From NCBI GenBank assembly GCA_003963305.1, contig RXJR01000021.1:155247-219246 (forward strand): a DNA stretch of 64,000 nucleotides, written 5' to 3'. Shown one piece after another: positions 34,587-44,053 of this stretch (positions are counted from its first letter, which is position 1; every line of letters starts with the position of its first letter). The notes under the pieces are model-generated. The model saw nothing but the letters and a program-made list of their open reading frames with translations, did not search any database and was not told the DNA's origin. A program made the position numbers and the translations under genes. The stretch comes from Candidatus Melainabacteria bacterium. Its GTDB lineage: Bacteria > Cyanobacteriota > Vampirovibrionia > Obscuribacterales > Obscuribacteraceae.

Positions 34587-34645
34587 AGCGAAACCAAGAC
34601 GCCGTTTTAGACGCCAACTCCGAAACAACGAAGCGAGAACTCCTA

Positions 34646-35335
34646 TTACCGATTGGCGACAATCACTGCGTTACAGCCTTTGTCTTTTGCTGTAATAAGC
34701 GCTTCGCAGGCTGCTTCCAACAAGCCCTGTGGCTCGTTGCTGTGAGCCGGATAACTGGCAACAGCAAGAGTCGCGGTGACTTTGATCGGCTTTTTCGTCT
34801 TAGGATCTTCAATTTCCAGCATCGAAACCCTGCGTCGGACACGCTCTGCAACAACAGCTGCACCTTCGGCGTCAGTCTCGTGCAATACGGTCACTAGTTC
34901 CTCACCGCCCCATCGAGCAGGCATGTCGATTTCACGCACAGAACTCTTGAGAATTTTTGCCACCTCGATCAACACGAGGTCACCAACTTCATGACCGTAT
35001 CGCAAGTTGATATCGCGCAGATGATCGATATCGATCAACATCAGGGACAGCGAATATCCAAGTCTCAAAGCGCGCTTGAGAGAATGAGTCAGGTGTTCTT
35101 TGAAGATATGACGATTTGGTAGGTCCGTGAGAACGTCTGTTCCCATCAATTCTTGCAATCGAGCTTCCGAATTGGACAGCTGATGGCGAAGGCGGTCGAT
35201 TTCACGATCTTTTTCTCGAAGCGCCCGTTCGAGCATTGTATTTTGAGTCTGTAGTTTTCGAATATTTCCTTCGCCCTGGCGATGGCGTGTCTGACCATGA
35301 AAGTTCTGCAGCATTTGTGTGAACTGAGCCTTCAT
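34646..35335 (-). CDS. Diguanylate cyclase (GGDEF)
   Basis: 229 residues. A coiled-coil N-terminus (residues 25-65) leads into a complete GGDEF domain: DVLTDLPNRHIFKEHL, LMLIDIDHLRDINLRYGHEVGDLVL, and the active-site RWGGEEL at 141-147. The signature loop reads GGEEL, which is catalytically competent. It makes cyclic di-GMP from two GTP. There is no receptor domain and no membrane segment, so it is probably soluble and regulated through its coiled coil. No RxxD inhibitory site is evident five residues before the GGEEL. Confidence 0.93.
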   Translation of the reverse strand: MKAQFTQMLQNFHGQTRHRQGEGNIRKLQTQNTMLERALREKDREIDRLRHQLSNSEARLQELMGTDVLTDLPNRHIFKEHLTHSLKRALRLGYSLSLMLIDIDHLRDINLRYGHEVGDLVLIEVAKILKSSVREIDMPARWGGEELVTVLHETDAEGAAVVAERVRRRVSMLEIEDPKTKKPIKVTATLAVASYPAHSNEPQGLLEAACEALITAKDKGCNAVIVANR

Positions 35336-35466
35336 TTATCTCCCCCATTGCCGCCAGTGGTGGCGACTTTTCCGCACGATTTCTATAAGCCGACTATCAT
35401 TAACGAATCGCTATCCAGCAAATATCTTATTCAGACTTAAGGACTGGAGCATTCTTCTAGAAACGT

Positions 35467-35480
35467 GCTGGCAAGCCAGC
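35467..35480. other. 14-base palindrome in the gap upstream of the diguanylate cyclase
   Basis: GCTGGC-AA-GCCAGC in the 266-base gap between the hypothetical gene ending at 35602 and the diguanylate cyclase start (35335). The two-base centre makes it more like a protein-binding site than a hairpin. No T-run follows on either strand, so it is not an obvious terminator. Nothing else was seen in this gap. Confidence 0.3.
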
Positions 35481-35601
35481 TATCCTTCAATTTATAGACG
35501 ACAGATATATCGTTTTCACTCGAAAGATCTTATGATCGACGGGTTTATATTAGCTCAAATTAGGATTTAAGACCAGAAAGCAGTGGGGGAAACCGCAAGG
35601 T

Positions 35602-37002
35602 TTAATTTATCGGGACGCGATTTAACTCTTTCTGATTAGCACGGTCTAATAAGACAAGCCAGTATTTATGCCGCTTTCCGTCGACGTTAAAAGCTACGAC
35701 GGCGTTTCCGGAACTGTTCGGTTTGACTTTTTTCGTTACGAAACTTGTGCCTCCATTGTGCAAAGGATCCGGGTAATAGACCTCGTCACGGTCTGATACG
35801 ACGGCTAGATTCGAGAAACCGTATTCGTGAGCAGTGCCATTTTTCAACGTCACATCAACGGTGAGCATCTTGGAGCGATTGTCACCCCATGGGTCTTTCG
35901 AGAAGGCAAGCTTGTTTATCTGCACTTCAAAATTTTCCAGGTGCGCAACTGGTTTTGCTGATGGAATCAGATCGGCATTGAATCCTGGCAGAGTGATAGG
36001 CTGATTGACGACCAGTTTCATCTCTTCGCCTGGAACGATGGCGGAAATAGAACCTTTTCTCTTCGCCGCACCAATCAGTCCGATAGTGGCACCAATGCCG
36101 GCACCAACTCCGACTGAAATTCCGTGTGTGGCGATAGCAGTACCGATGCCACCAAATTGCACCGCCATAATCGCTCCACCGGCAGCGCCAAGACTTACGT
36201 GTCCGCTATCTATGAGCAAATGCTTGGCGATCGCTTTCGGTGCAGATTTCTTGCTCGTAATTTGTGCATCAATCGGCACTTCAAGCTGACGATCCGGACT
36301 GACTAGTTTGTCGAATTGAACGGTGACGTAACCATCTCTGCCACCACGTCGTTGCGGAGCAGAATCAGTAACAAGACCATGCATGTACCAACCACCCGGC
36401 ACTGCCACTTCGCTCGGACCATGCACGTTTGATCCGACTCTAACCCAAACTTCATCGCCCTTTCTATTGATCTCAGAATTGATGTTAGCCAGACTTACCA
36501 GACTGATTGTGGTGCCTTTCGGTAATTCTTGCGGTTTGTCGTACATCAGCGGCGACTTAGAAAAGGAATGCGTGACACTACCTTTTAAGAGATGTGCTTC
36601 TTTTTGCGCACGAGCGGAATCTGCCGCTGTAACTACAGGTGCTTGAGCGGCTGAATCTGCAGAATCTGTTTTGCTTGTATGTACGACTCCGGCTGAACCT
36701 GCAGCGCCGCTACCACCGGCGGAAGGATGCTCCGATTGAGTTTGAACTTCGGCAACATTAGTGCCTGCGGCTGCTTTGTTGTCGTGTGACTCGTTCGAGA
36801 CCGTTGAAGAAGCAGTCCTGGCACCGACTAGCGAGGCTTTCAGCTCAGCAGCGTTGACACCTCTGACTGCAGTTTTCGAGGACTTCCCGTCTGCGGCGAT
36901 AGCTGGAGACATTCCCCAGAGCAAGCTGTTCAGCAAAGATACTGCGAGGATTTTTCGCGACAACGGCGCGGCAGAAATCAGAAACACGAACCCAAACCTC
37001 AT
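35602..37002 (-). CDS. Exported protein with glycine-zipper segment, unknown function
   Basis: 466 residues. An N-terminal signal peptide ends near SPAIAADG. Residues 40-150 are Ser/Ala/Thr-rich and low complexity. Residues 165-260 look beta-rich. Residues about 270-310 form a Gly/Ala-rich glycine-zipper-like membrane stretch (GAAGGAIMAVQFGGIGTAIATHGISVGVGAGIGATIGLIGAA). The C-terminal 120 residues look like an immunoglobulin-like domain resembling DUF4352 (LTVDVTLKNGTAHEYGFSNLAVVSD). It follows the DnaJ-like gene by 14 bases on the same strand. No function is assigned. Confidence 0.8.
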   Translation of the reverse strand: MRFGFVFLISAAPLSRKILAVSLLNSLLWGMSPAIAADGKSSKTAVRGVNAAELKASLVGARTASSTVSNESHDNKAAAGTNVAEVQTQSEHPSAGGSGAAGSAGVVHTSKTDSADSAAQAPVVTAADSARAQKEAHLLKGSVTHSFSKSPLMYDKPQELPKGTTISLVSLANINSEINRKGDEVWVRVGSNVHGPSEVAVPGGWYMHGLVTDSAPQRRGGRDGYVTVQFDKLVSPDRQLEVPIDAQITSKKSAPKAIAKHLLIDSGHVSLGAAGGAIMAVQFGGIGTAIATHGISVGVGAGIGATIGLIGAAKRKGSISAIVPGEEMKLVVNQPITLPGFNADLIPSAKPVAHLENFEVQINKLAFSKDPWGDNRSKMLTVDVTLKNGTAHEYGFSNLAVVSDRDEVYYPDPLHNGGTSFVTKKVKPNSSGNAVVAFNVDGKRHKYWLVLLDRANQKELNRVPIN

Positions 37003-37016
37003 GAGCCAATGCGATT

Positions 37017-37712
37017 TTAGCTCTTCTTCTTGGAAAATAGATTTTTCACTTGCGTTAAAAAACTGCTCTTCGTCTTTGATTGTTCGGCAGTCTTAGTCAG
37101 TGCCCGTATCTTCGCCTCTAATATTTTTGCTTCATTATCTTTAGGATTAGCCCTTAATGCCGCTTGCACTTCGGTCATGGCCAGAGTCTTCCAACCACGC
37201 GCTATGTAAATTTCAGCAAGCTTATTATGATACCTGGGTTCCTGAGGCAAGAGTCGAATCGCCTCTTTCATGGCTGTTTCAGCCTCTTGATACTTTTTGC
37301 GACGGAACAAATCATCGGCGCGGCTGACATGCTTGTTCGCCCACTTAACATTGATATTCTCGTCTTCAACAGCTGCATCCCGACTCGGCATCATCCTTGT
37401 CGTATCTTTGCGCTGCTTTGCAGTGAGCTCAGCAGGATCGTCTGCTGCGTCAGTATGCACAGGCGTGCGATTCTTCTTCAATTCGCGCAATGTGTCGTAT
37501 TCTGAGCGGCGCTGAGCGTCACCGACGATATCATGCGCCCTGGTTACTTTGGCGAACTCTCTCTGAGCCGTCGCACGCTGCTCCGGATCATTGGGAAACC
37601 GGTCAGGATGGAGTTTTTTAGCCAGACGCAAGTAAGCCTTACGAATTTCCTCAGGCGGCGCCTCCTGCTCAACCCCTAATATGGCGTAAAAGTCTTCGTC
37701 AAACTCCTGCAT
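37017..37712 (-). CDS. J-domain protein with TPR-like C-terminus
   Basis: 231 residues. An N-terminal J domain with the HPD motif (His35-Pro36-Asp37) in YAILGVEQEAPPEEIRKAYLRLAKKLHPDRFP would stimulate a DnaK ATPase. There is no Gly/Phe region or zinc finger, so it is a class C J-protein. Residues about 125-205 look like TPRs (ADDLFRRKKYQEAETAMKEAIRLLPQEPRYHNKLAEIYIARG), likely for client or partner binding. The tail is Lys-rich. It is divergent from clpB across a 300-base region, placing two chaperone genes back to back. Confidence 0.9.
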   Translation of the reverse strand: MQEFDEDFYAILGVEQEAPPEEIRKAYLRLAKKLHPDRFPNDPEQRATAQREFAKVTRAHDIVGDAQRRSEYDTLRELKKNRTPVHTDAADDPAELTAKQRKDTTRMMPSRDAAVEDENINVKWANKHVSRADDLFRRKKYQEAETAMKEAIRLLPQEPRYHNKLAEIYIARGWKTLAMTEVQAALRANPKDNEAKILEAKIRALTKTAEQSKTKSSFLTQVKNLFSKKKS

Positions 37713-38012
37713 AGATTCTCGTAGGTAGCGCCAGTTCAGAGACCTGAACTTGTAATCTCATCTGGTAACAGATCATATCTTACGGCTCTTCCGTCCAGAA
37801 CGATATGGATGTAGACGACAAAAACAGGTTTTATCCTTCCTGAGGAATGCCCAAAAACGGTCAAAAAATCGAACCTATAAATAAATTGTGGAAATTATGA
37901 AGGGGCTATCACAACTGCCCCATAATAAATTCTGTGAGGGGCTAAAAGCGCCCACAATTTGGGTGCTTAACCCGATACAGAACCGAGTATTCCATAGTGA
38001 AGATGGTGACAA
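37713..38012. other. Repeat-rich leader between the J-protein gene and clpB
   Basis: The 300-base divergent region contains a long-range inverted repeat AAATTGTGG (37883-37891) and CCACAATTT (37952-37960). Within it are the hairpin GGGGC (37902-37906)/GCCCC (37917-37921) and a direct repeat AGGGGCTA at 37901-37908 and 37937-37944. The last of these precedes clpB by about 70 bases, so the structure could be a 5' UTR element or an operator. No CIRCE element was found. Confidence 0.5.
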
Positions 38013-40649
38013 ATGAACCTAGATAAATTCACGCACAAAGCGCAAGAAGCCATAACAAATTGCCGCAGTATCCTGGGGCGGTTTGGTCAGAGTCAGGTAA
38101 CGCCTGAAATCGTGCTCCTGGCGATTTTGGAGCAAGAAGAAGGCGTTGCCAGCAAAATTTTAGAGCGGTTGGACATCAAACCTGCCGTCGTAATTGAAGA
38201 AGTAAGCCAATACCTGCAAATGCAGCCGAAAGGCTCTGCAGTCAATATGAGCAAGGACGAAATCCATGTATCAAACAAATTGATGCAGGTTTTGGAAGTT
38301 GCAACCAAAGAAGCTGAGCGGCTCAAAGATGATTTCATCAGTGTTGAGCACTTGCTGCTGGCCCTTTCTGATGAAACCAAAAATCAATCCGGAACCATCC
38401 TGAAATCGCATGGAGCCACTCGTGATCGCATTCTCAAGGTGCTTACTTCGATCCGCGGTAAGCAGCGCGTCACCAGTCAGGACCCAGAAGCCACATATGA
38501 AGCCCTTTCTCGCTACGGCAAAGATTTGACCGAGATGGCGATGAAGGGAAAACTCGACCCGGTCATCGGTCGAGACGATGAAATTCGTCGGGTCATGCAG
38601 GTGCTGTCGCGGCGCACGAAAAACAACCCGGTTTTGGTCGGAGAGCCCGGTGTGGGTAAAACTGCGATTGCCGAAGGTCTGGCGCAGCGAATCACCAAAG
38701 GCGATGTGCCCGAGGGTCTGAAAGACAAGAAACTGATAGCGCTGGATATGGGCTCTTTGATTGCAGGGGCTAAATACCGGGGAGAATTCGAAGAAAGGCT
38801 GAAAGCCGTACTCAAAGAAGTAACCGAGGCACAGGGTCAAATCATTCTTTTCATCGACGAATTGCACACCGTAGTGGGAGCAGGTTCGAGCGGTGAAGGT
38901 TCGATGGATGCAGGCAACTTGCTCAAACCGCCACTGGCGCGCGGTGAGTTGCACTGTATTGGTGCCACCACCCTCGATGAGTATCGCAAGCACGTCGAAA
39001 AAGACCCGGCGCTGGAGCGGCGTTTCCAGACCGTGTTAGTCGATGAACCATCAGTCGAGGAATCAATCTCGATTCTGCGCGGCTTGAAAGAACGATACGA
39101 AGTTCATCACGGAGTTCGCATCAAAGACTCTGCACTGGTGGGCGCAGCCGTTCTGTCTGACCGCTACATCACCGACCGCTCTCTGCCCGATAAAGCAATC
39201 GACCTGGTCGACGAAGCAGCAGCCCGTATGCGAATCGAAATTGATTCGATGCCTACAGAGCTGGATGAACTGGAACGCAGACGCGTACAGCTCGAAATCG
39301 AACGCGAAGCGCTCAAGAAAGAATCTGATGTAGCTTCGAAAGATCGGCTGGAGCGCCTGGAAAAGGAGCTAGCCGACTTGAAAGAGCGAGCTGACATGCT
39401 GCGAGCTCAATGGCAGACTGAGAAAGAAGCCCTCAACCGGGTGCAAGCTCTGAAAGCTGACATCGAGCAGACCAACTTCGAAATCGAACGCGCCGAGCGT
39501 GAAACCGACCTGCAGAAAGCAGCCGAGCTCAAGTACGGCAAATTGATCGAACTCGATAAGCAGTTGAAAAAGGAAGAAGAAGTCTTCAACCACAAAAAGG
39601 GAAGCAGGCTTCTTAAGGAAGAAATCGACGAAGAAGACATTGCTGAAATCGTCTCAAAATGGACGGGTATCCCTGTAACCAAGCTGCTCGAAGGCGAAGT
39701 ACAAAAATTGCTTCACCTGGAAGAGCACTTGCACCAGCGTGTTATCGGACAAAACGAAGCCATCGAAGTAGTGTCAAATGCGGTGCGCAGAGCGCGAGCC
39801 GGATTAAAAGACCCGAATCGCCCGATCGGCAGTTTCCTCTTCCTTGGACCAACCGGGGTAGGAAAAACGGAGCTTGCCAAAGCCCTGGCCGAATACCTCT
39901 TCGATGACGAAAATGCGATGGTTCGCATCGACATGTCTGAGTATCAAGAGCGCCATACAGTCGCCCGATTGATAGGTGCGCCTCCTGGATATATCGGATT
40001 CGATGAAGGCGGTCAGTTGACCGAAGCGGTGCGAAGACGGGCATACTCATGTGTGCTTTTTGATGAAATTGAAAAGGCTCACAGTGACGTATTCAACGTC
40101 TTGCTGCAAGTTTTGGATGAAGGTCATTTGACCGACTCGAAAGGTCGCCACGTCGACTTCAAGAATACGGTTCTGGTGATGACTTCGAACATAGGCAGCC
40201 AGCACATTCTCGACTATCAGTTGAAAGCGGCGGTGCAGGGCGATGAATGTTATCCTGAGATGAAAGATAAGGTTATGGGTGCTTTACGCGAGCACTTCAA
40301 GCCTGAGTTCTTGAATAGAATCGATGAGACAGTCGTTTTCCACGCTCTCACACCGGAAGAACTGAAGCAGATAGTCAACATCCAGTTGAAGATACTGAAC
40401 AAGAGATTGGTCGACCGCAAGATCATATTGGAACCGACCGATGCCGCCTGCGATTGGCTGGCACGCACCGGCTACGATCCTATATATGGTGCGCGACCGT
40501 TGAAGCGATTGATTCAGAAAGACATCGAGAACCCGCTCGCGCTGCGTATGCTGCAAGGCGATTTCATGGATGGCGATCGCATTCAGATCGACTCGAACGG
40601 CGACGGGCTGACATTCAGCAAGCAACCATCTCTGGTGGCTGTTGGATGA
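38013..40649 (+). CDS. clpB: ClpB disaggregase
   Basis: 878 residues, close to the usual ClpB length. A Clp N-domain (1-145) is followed by the first AAA module (Walker A GEPGVGKT at 210-217, Walker [15 protein letters not shown]), the M-domain coiled coil (about 400-530), and the second AAA module (Walker A GPTGVGKT at 612-619, [11 protein letters not shown]). The M-domain distinguishes ClpB from ClpA/ClpC-type unfoldases. No LGF/IGF loop for ClpP binding is apparent. It rescues aggregated proteins together with DnaK/DnaJ. The upstream repeat-rich leader may regulate it, and a strong terminator follows. Confidence 0.96.
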   Translation: MNLDKFTHKAQEAITNCRSILGRFGQSQVTPEIVLLAILEQEEGVASKILERLDIKPAVVIEEVSQYLQMQPKGSAVNMSKDEIHVSNKLMQVLEVATKEAERLKDDFISVEHLLLALSDETKNQSGTILKSHGATRDRILKVLTSIRGKQRVTSQDPEATYEALSRYGKDLTEMAMKGKLDPVIGRDDEIRRVMQVLSRRTKNNPVLVGEPGVGKTAIAEGLAQRITKGDVPEGLKDKKLIALDMGSLIAGAKYRGEFEERLKAVLKEVTEAQGQIILFIDELHTVVGAGSSGEGSMDAGNLLKPPLARGELHCIGATTLDEYRKHVEKDPALERRFQTVLVDEPSVEESISILRGLKERYEVHHGVRIKDSALVGAAVLSDRYITDRSLPDKAIDLVDEAAARMRIEIDSMPTELDELERRRVQLEIEREALKKESDVASKDRLERLEKELADLKERADMLRAQWQTEKEALNRVQALKADIEQTNFEIERAERETDLQKAAELKYGKLIELDKQLKKEEEVFNHKKGSRLLKEEIDEEDIAEIVSKWTGIPVTKLLEGEVQKLLHLEEHLHQRVIGQNEAIEVVSNAVRRARAGLKDPNRPIGSFLFLGPTGVGKTELAKALAEYLFDDENAMVRIDMSEYQERHTVARLIGAPPGYIGFDEGGQLTEAVRRRAYSCVLFDEIEKAHSDVFNVLLQVLDEGHLTDSKGRHVDFKNTVLVMTSNIGSQHILDYQLKAAVQGDECYPEMKDKVMGALREHFKPEFLNRIDETVVFHALTPEELKQIVNIQLKILNKRLVDRKIILEPTDAACDWLARTGYDPIYGARPLKRLIQKDIENPLALRMLQGDFMDGDRIQIDSNGDGLTFSKQPSLVAVG

Positions 40650-40655
40650 TCACCG

Positions 40656-40693
40656 AGGCTGACCGTAGCGCAAAAGGCTGACCGTAGCGCAAA
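40656..40693 (+). repeat. Perfect 19-bp tandem duplication after clpB
   Basis: AGGCTGACCGTAGCGCAAA is present twice with no spacer (40656-40674 and 40675-40693), with a degenerate third start (AGGTTGAC) following. It lies seven bases after the clpB stop and ahead of the terminator. It looks like a recent slippage duplication. Confidence 0.85.
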
Positions 40694-40713
40694 AGGTTGA
40701 CGTTGAACACGAG

Positions 40714-40749
40714 AAGGTGGTTGTTTCGCAAAGAAACAACCACCTTTTT
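40714..40749 (+). terminator. Rho-independent terminator after clpB
   Basis: A 14-base stem (AAGGTGGTTGTTTC with GAAACAACCACCTT) around a GCAAA loop, ending in five T. The T-run overlaps the stop codon of the convergent gene at 40748-41377. Confidence 0.92.
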
Positions 40750-41377
40750 AATCGCGATGGTCCGATTCAGGCATCTCTATATCGGGAATCTGAGCATCTC
40801 CCGTAACATCCCAGGTCATTTCAGTGACCTCCTCAAGCTCGGGATAGCGCTTGTTAGTGAGCTCGATTTTCTTGTGCCCGGGCGTGAGAATCATTGTAAA
40901 GGCGCCGTTTTTGCCGGTTATAGCCAGACCACCGTCATAGACTTTCTTACCTTCTGCATTGGTATCAACAGAGTAGGCGCGCATTCCAATTCCTTTTAGT
41001 CCACGCTTCCCGGAAGTCACCCTTCCCGTGATCGTAAAGCCACGCTGCAGGTTGAGAATAAAGTTGCGGTTGGAATCACCCGGAATATTCTCAATGACGG
41101 CACAAGCGTAGTGCGTGTCCAAATTAGGCAAAACCTGCAGAATACACTTTCGACACTGCGTATGTTTGAAACTGAATCCGCCGCGTTCGCCGGTCACGCC
41201 CTGCGCCAGCTGAACACCAGTCTGATTCAAAAGAATCACCTGAACACCAGGCATAGGCTTCTTACCGTTGGCGGTGCTGACCGTACCGGAAATAATCGGC
41301 GTCGGTTCGTCTTCCGAGAGAGCAGGCGCCGTTGTAAGCAGCCCTAAAAACAAGAGTGGTATCAATACGTTTTTCAA
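40748..41377 (-). CDS. Exported carboxypeptidase-regulatory-like domain protein
   Basis: 209 residues with a signal peptide (MKNVLIPLLFLGLLTTAPALS). Residues 27-105 match a CarboxypepD_reg/Ig-like beta-sandwich (ISGTVSTANGKKPMPGVQVILLNQTGVQLAQGVTGERGGFSFKH), and residues 112-195 are a second copy (FTITGRVTSGKRGLKGIGMRAYS...GAFTMILTPGHKKIEL). Such modules act as structural or binding domains in exported proteins; no catalytic residues are apparent. Two Cys in CRKC and another in YACA may form disulfides. It overlaps the upstream kinase gene by four bases. Confidence 0.82.
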   Translation of the reverse strand: MKNVLIPLLFLGLLTTAPALSEDEPTPIISGTVSTANGKKPMPGVQVILLNQTGVQLAQGVTGERGGFSFKHTQCRKCILQVLPNLDTHYACAVIENIPGDSNRNFILNLQRGFTITGRVTSGKRGLKGIGMRAYSVDTNAEGKKVYDGGLAITGKNGAFTMILTPGHKKIELTNKRYPELEEVTEMTWDVTGDAQIPDIEMPESDHRD

Positions 41378-42513
41378 GTTGATCGTTCACCAATTGCTCG
41401 AAGAACATCCATTGTACTTAAATTTTGCAGCTGCTTCACGACATTGATGAAATGCTGCACAGTACGGTCCTCCACCCCTCTCTCGAGAAACCACGTCAGG
41501 CAGATTGCGGCAGCTACTTTCATATAAGGAATCAATAGGTCAGGTCGAAAAGGCAAAGCATCAAATCGCGGCAGGACATCCATCAGATATCCCTTCAAAA
41601 ATGACTGCATTTTTGCCAGGTCGATCGCACCATCGGTATTAACGATTTGAGACTCAGCAGCGGGTTGGGTTTGCGGCCACTGCGTACAAAACATAATCAA
41701 TGCATAGGCCAGATCGTACAACGGAGGCTCAACACTGAGATACTCAAAATCGATAACAGCCACTGCTTTTCCGGCAGAGAAAAGAATATTGCCTGGATGA
41801 AAATCACCATGTATCAATTGGTACTCTGCAAGGTAATCATTTGGTTTGCGCTCAGCAAGACGATCAGTTAGTTTGCCCTCAATTGAAAAATCAAGCGAGC
41901 CTCCGCCCCTGCAAATTTGCGCCACTGCATCTGATACCAGAGCAACGACATTATCTGCATCCCTGGCAACCCCCTGGTTGCCCGACAACGCCTGAGCGAA
42001 ACGCTCTACGAGACCAGCACAAACAGAATTTTCAAAGGTTTTCGATGCGATTGACAATGAAATTGTCGAGCTTTGCCCTCCAAATTGCTTCAGCGCACAA
42101 TGAAGTTGATAAAGAGCGACGCCTGCTTGCTCACACGCCTGCACTGACCAGGTCGGTTTCGTCCATTCAAATGCCGGCTCAGCCTCGATATAGGAAGAAA
42201 GCCACCATTTGCCCTCTTCAGTTTGATAAAAGCTTTCACCGTTCTTTGTTTTGATGATTCGCTGAGTGAAAGAAATATTGCGCTGTTCAGACCAGCTCAG
42301 GAACTGATTATGTAAATTGATCGCGGCACTTGCGTCCGTGCGAAAAGGTCTTAAAACGTAGGAGTCGTGTGCCGTAACGAGGCGGTAGACGCTATCGGAA
42401 CCAGCAGCATGCGATCGCACCGACGGCATCAGGTAGACATTCAATATTTCCGGCAACTCATAATGCTGCTTGATTGTGTCAACTAGTGTGCCGAAGAGAG
42501 AGATTGTTGACAT
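41374..42513 (-). CDS. APH/choline kinase-fold phosphotransferase
   Basis: 379 residues. The aminoglycoside-phosphotransferase superfamily catalytic loop is clear: LIHGDFHPGN with Asp237 and Asn242, and the metal-binding DFE of VAVIDFEYLSVEPPLYDLAYAL. The N-terminal lobe is present (DSVYRLVTAHDSYVLRPFR, where Arg replaces the usual ATP-contact Lys). The family phosphorylates small molecules such as homoserine, choline or aminoglycosides; this one looks most like homoserine kinase type II or a related kinase. Substrate is not decided by the sequence. It overlaps the downstream secreted-protein gene by four bases. Confidence 0.85.
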   Translation of the reverse strand: MSTISLFGTLVDTIKQHYELPEILNVYLMPSVRSHAAGSDSVYRLVTAHDSYVLRPFRTDASAAINLHNQFLSWSEQRNISFTQRIIKTKNGESFYQTEEGKWWLSSYIEAEPAFEWTKPTWSVQACEQAGVALYQLHCALKQFGGQSSTISLSIASKTFENSVCAGLVERFAQALSGNQGVARDADNVVALVSDAVAQICRGGGSLDFSIEGKLTDRLAERKPNDYLAEYQLIHGDFHPGNILFSAGKAVAVIDFEYLSVEPPLYDLAYALIMFCTQWPQTQPAAESQIVNTDGAIDLAKMQSFLKGYLMDVLPRFDALPFRPDLLIPYMKVAAAICLTWFLERGVEDRTVQHFINVVKQLQNLSTMDVLRAIGERST

Positions 42514-42617
42514 TCCTTGCCGCCGTTCTTGTAATATAAAATGAGCGCTTCCGGCGCTCGACTGACTCGCGCAAAACGCAACTGCTCGTCAATTGCGTCT
42601 CCAGGACCGGCCACATT

Positions 42618-43733
42618 ATGACACTCAAAATCGGTTCCATGACTTTGAAGAGTCGTGTCTACGTGCCTCCAATGGCTGGAGTCACTGACATCGTCTTTCG
42701 CGACATCGTCAGGAGCGTTGACAGTGAGTGCATGTTATCGACCGAAATGGTCTCCAGCCGCGCTTTAATGAATCGCCCCGAGTGCAGAATAATGGATCTG
42801 TGCGACGACGAGCGACCGATCGGCATTCAAATTTTTGGACACGAACCAGACGTGATGGCGAGCGCAGCGCGTATGGCGGAGGCGAAAGGCGCAGATTTCG
42901 TCGACATCAACATGGGCTGCCCTGTGCCCAAAATCACAAAAGGTAAGGACGGCTGCGCCCTCATGCGCGAGCCCGATCTGGCCAGAGAAATCGTTCAAAC
43001 TGTGCGATCAGCTATTTCGATTCCCGTATCAGTCAAATTCAGACTGGGATGGGATGATGATTCACGCAATGCGGTTGAATTTGGCGAGATGCTGGAAGGC
43101 GCTGGAGCCTGTGCTGTCACAGTACACGGCAGAACACGCCAACAGCTTTACTCCGGAAAGGCAGATTGGTCGTGGATAGGCAAAGTAAAACAAGCTCTGT
43201 CGATTCCGGTTTTCGGAAACGGCGATGTGTTCGAACCTGAAGATGCTGTCAGACTGCTGGAAATCACAGGTTGCGACGGTGTGGCTGTGGCGCGCGGCAC
43301 ACTTGGTAATCCATGGCTGATCGCACGAATCACCAAGTACCTGGAGACAGGCAAGCTTGATGAAGCCCCTGAAGAAGTCGATAAATTGATGGTCGCCTAC
43401 AGCCATTGCCTGGGTCTGATCAACTATAAAGGTCCACGCATAGGCGCTAATGAATCACGCCGACACATGACGCACTACACCAAAGGCATCGTCGGTAGTG
43501 CGCCATTCCGAGCCCGGCTAACTCAAATTGCAAACGCCGCCGAAGCCGCTGTCATCCTTGCTGAACTGGCGGAAATGGTGGCAGGAACTGATGGTAAAAA
43601 ACGATTTCTACTTCATGTAGAGCAGGCAAATTTCCAGCAACGAGAACATCCACGCAAATGGAACGGCGATGGCGAAAGCAGTGTCGAGACCCCAGTTGAT
43701 GGGCGCTCCCTCTCTCCAGTCGCAGTACCATAG
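42618..43733 (+). CDS. dusB: tRNA-dihydrouridine synthase (Dus family)
   Basis: DusB reduces specific uridines of tRNA to dihydrouridine using FMN. Visible are YVPPMAGVTDIVFRDI, the GIQIFGHEPDVMA strand, VDINMGCPVPKITKGKDGCAL with the catalytic Cys113, VSVKFRLGWDD, VTVHGRTRQQLYSGKADW and GNGDVFEPEDA (FMN phosphate site). The core ends near residue 330; about 35 extra residues follow (VEQANFQQREHP...) that do not look Dus-like. These are encoded where an antisense membrane-protein ORF (43608-43817) overlaps, so the tail may be an artefact of readthrough or a recent extension. Confidence 0.93.
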   Translation: MTLKIGSMTLKSRVYVPPMAGVTDIVFRDIVRSVDSECMLSTEMVSSRALMNRPECRIMDLCDDERPIGIQIFGHEPDVMASAARMAEAKGADFVDINMGCPVPKITKGKDGCALMREPDLAREIVQTVRSAISIPVSVKFRLGWDDDSRNAVEFGEMLEGAGACAVTVHGRTRQQLYSGKADWSWIGKVKQALSIPVFGNGDVFEPEDAVRLLEITGCDGVAVARGTLGNPWLIARITKYLETGKLDEAPEEVDKLMVAYSHCLGLINYKGPRIGANESRRHMTHYTKGIVGSAPFRARLTQIANAAEAAVILAELAEMVAGTDGKKRFLLHVEQANFQQREHPRKWNGDGESSVETPVDGRSLSPVAVP

Positions 43734-43817
43734 AATTCCGTTCACGAAAGGTGTCGTAATCCAGCCCATGACGCCGGATAGAAGTGCAAGCATAAGTAAG
43801 ATAAGCCAGGGATCCAT
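43608..43817 (-). CDS. Small membrane protein antisense to the dusB 3' end
   Basis: 69 residues with two hydrophobic helices (PWLILLMLALLSGVMGW and TAFAIAVPFAWMFSLLEICLLY) and a polar loop. The start ATG is behind GAGAATAAG. Its protein looks more natural than the C-terminal tail of DusB encoded opposite, so it may be a real gene overlapping dusB by 126 bases. It cannot be proven from sequence alone. Confidence 0.55.
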   Translation of the reverse strand: MDPWLILLMLALLSGVMGWITTPFVNGILWYCDWREGAPINWGLDTAFAIAVPFAWMFSLLEICLLYMK

Positions 43818-44053
43818 CTTATTCTCAGCCGTTGCGGGAACCAGTCAGCCTTTTCCAGGCTTCAGAGAAAATATAAGACAGCTTCACTCGTTTGACAACG
43901 GGATTTCTCCCACGGTGAACAGACTGAGATTATTTAAAGCTATTACGAGACCCTCACTGGGCGAGGCACAGCGTCGAGGGTAACAGGGAAATCAGACAAC
44001 AACAGCCCGAATTCCTTGTGGGGCAATGATTTGCGGAGATACTGAAGTCGCGA
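43818..44053. other. Intergenic region downstream of rpoZ
   Basis: 236 bases between the small membrane ORF and the end of rpoZ. No gene, clear promoter, terminator or repeat was recognised. Confidence 0.4.

Noticed and set aside
34250..34610. Open frames with LVIQ, WITS or LDNK tetrapeptide repeats on both strands
   Set aside because: They arise from the 12-bp unit. No start has a ribosome-binding site and the one-base slip breaks any single repeat frame.
37917..37926. Sigma-32-type -10 element (CCCCAT) before clpB
   Set aside because: No matching -35 is present, and the C-run pairs with an upstream G-run as a hairpin; sigma-32 is not expected in this lineage.
38271..38993. Minus-strand ORF of 240 codons
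   Set aside because: It lies inside clpB, whose frame is fully conserved.
43818..44053. tRNA or small RNA gene in the gap after rpoZ
   Set aside because: No cloverleaf, hairpin series or terminator could be identified by eye.
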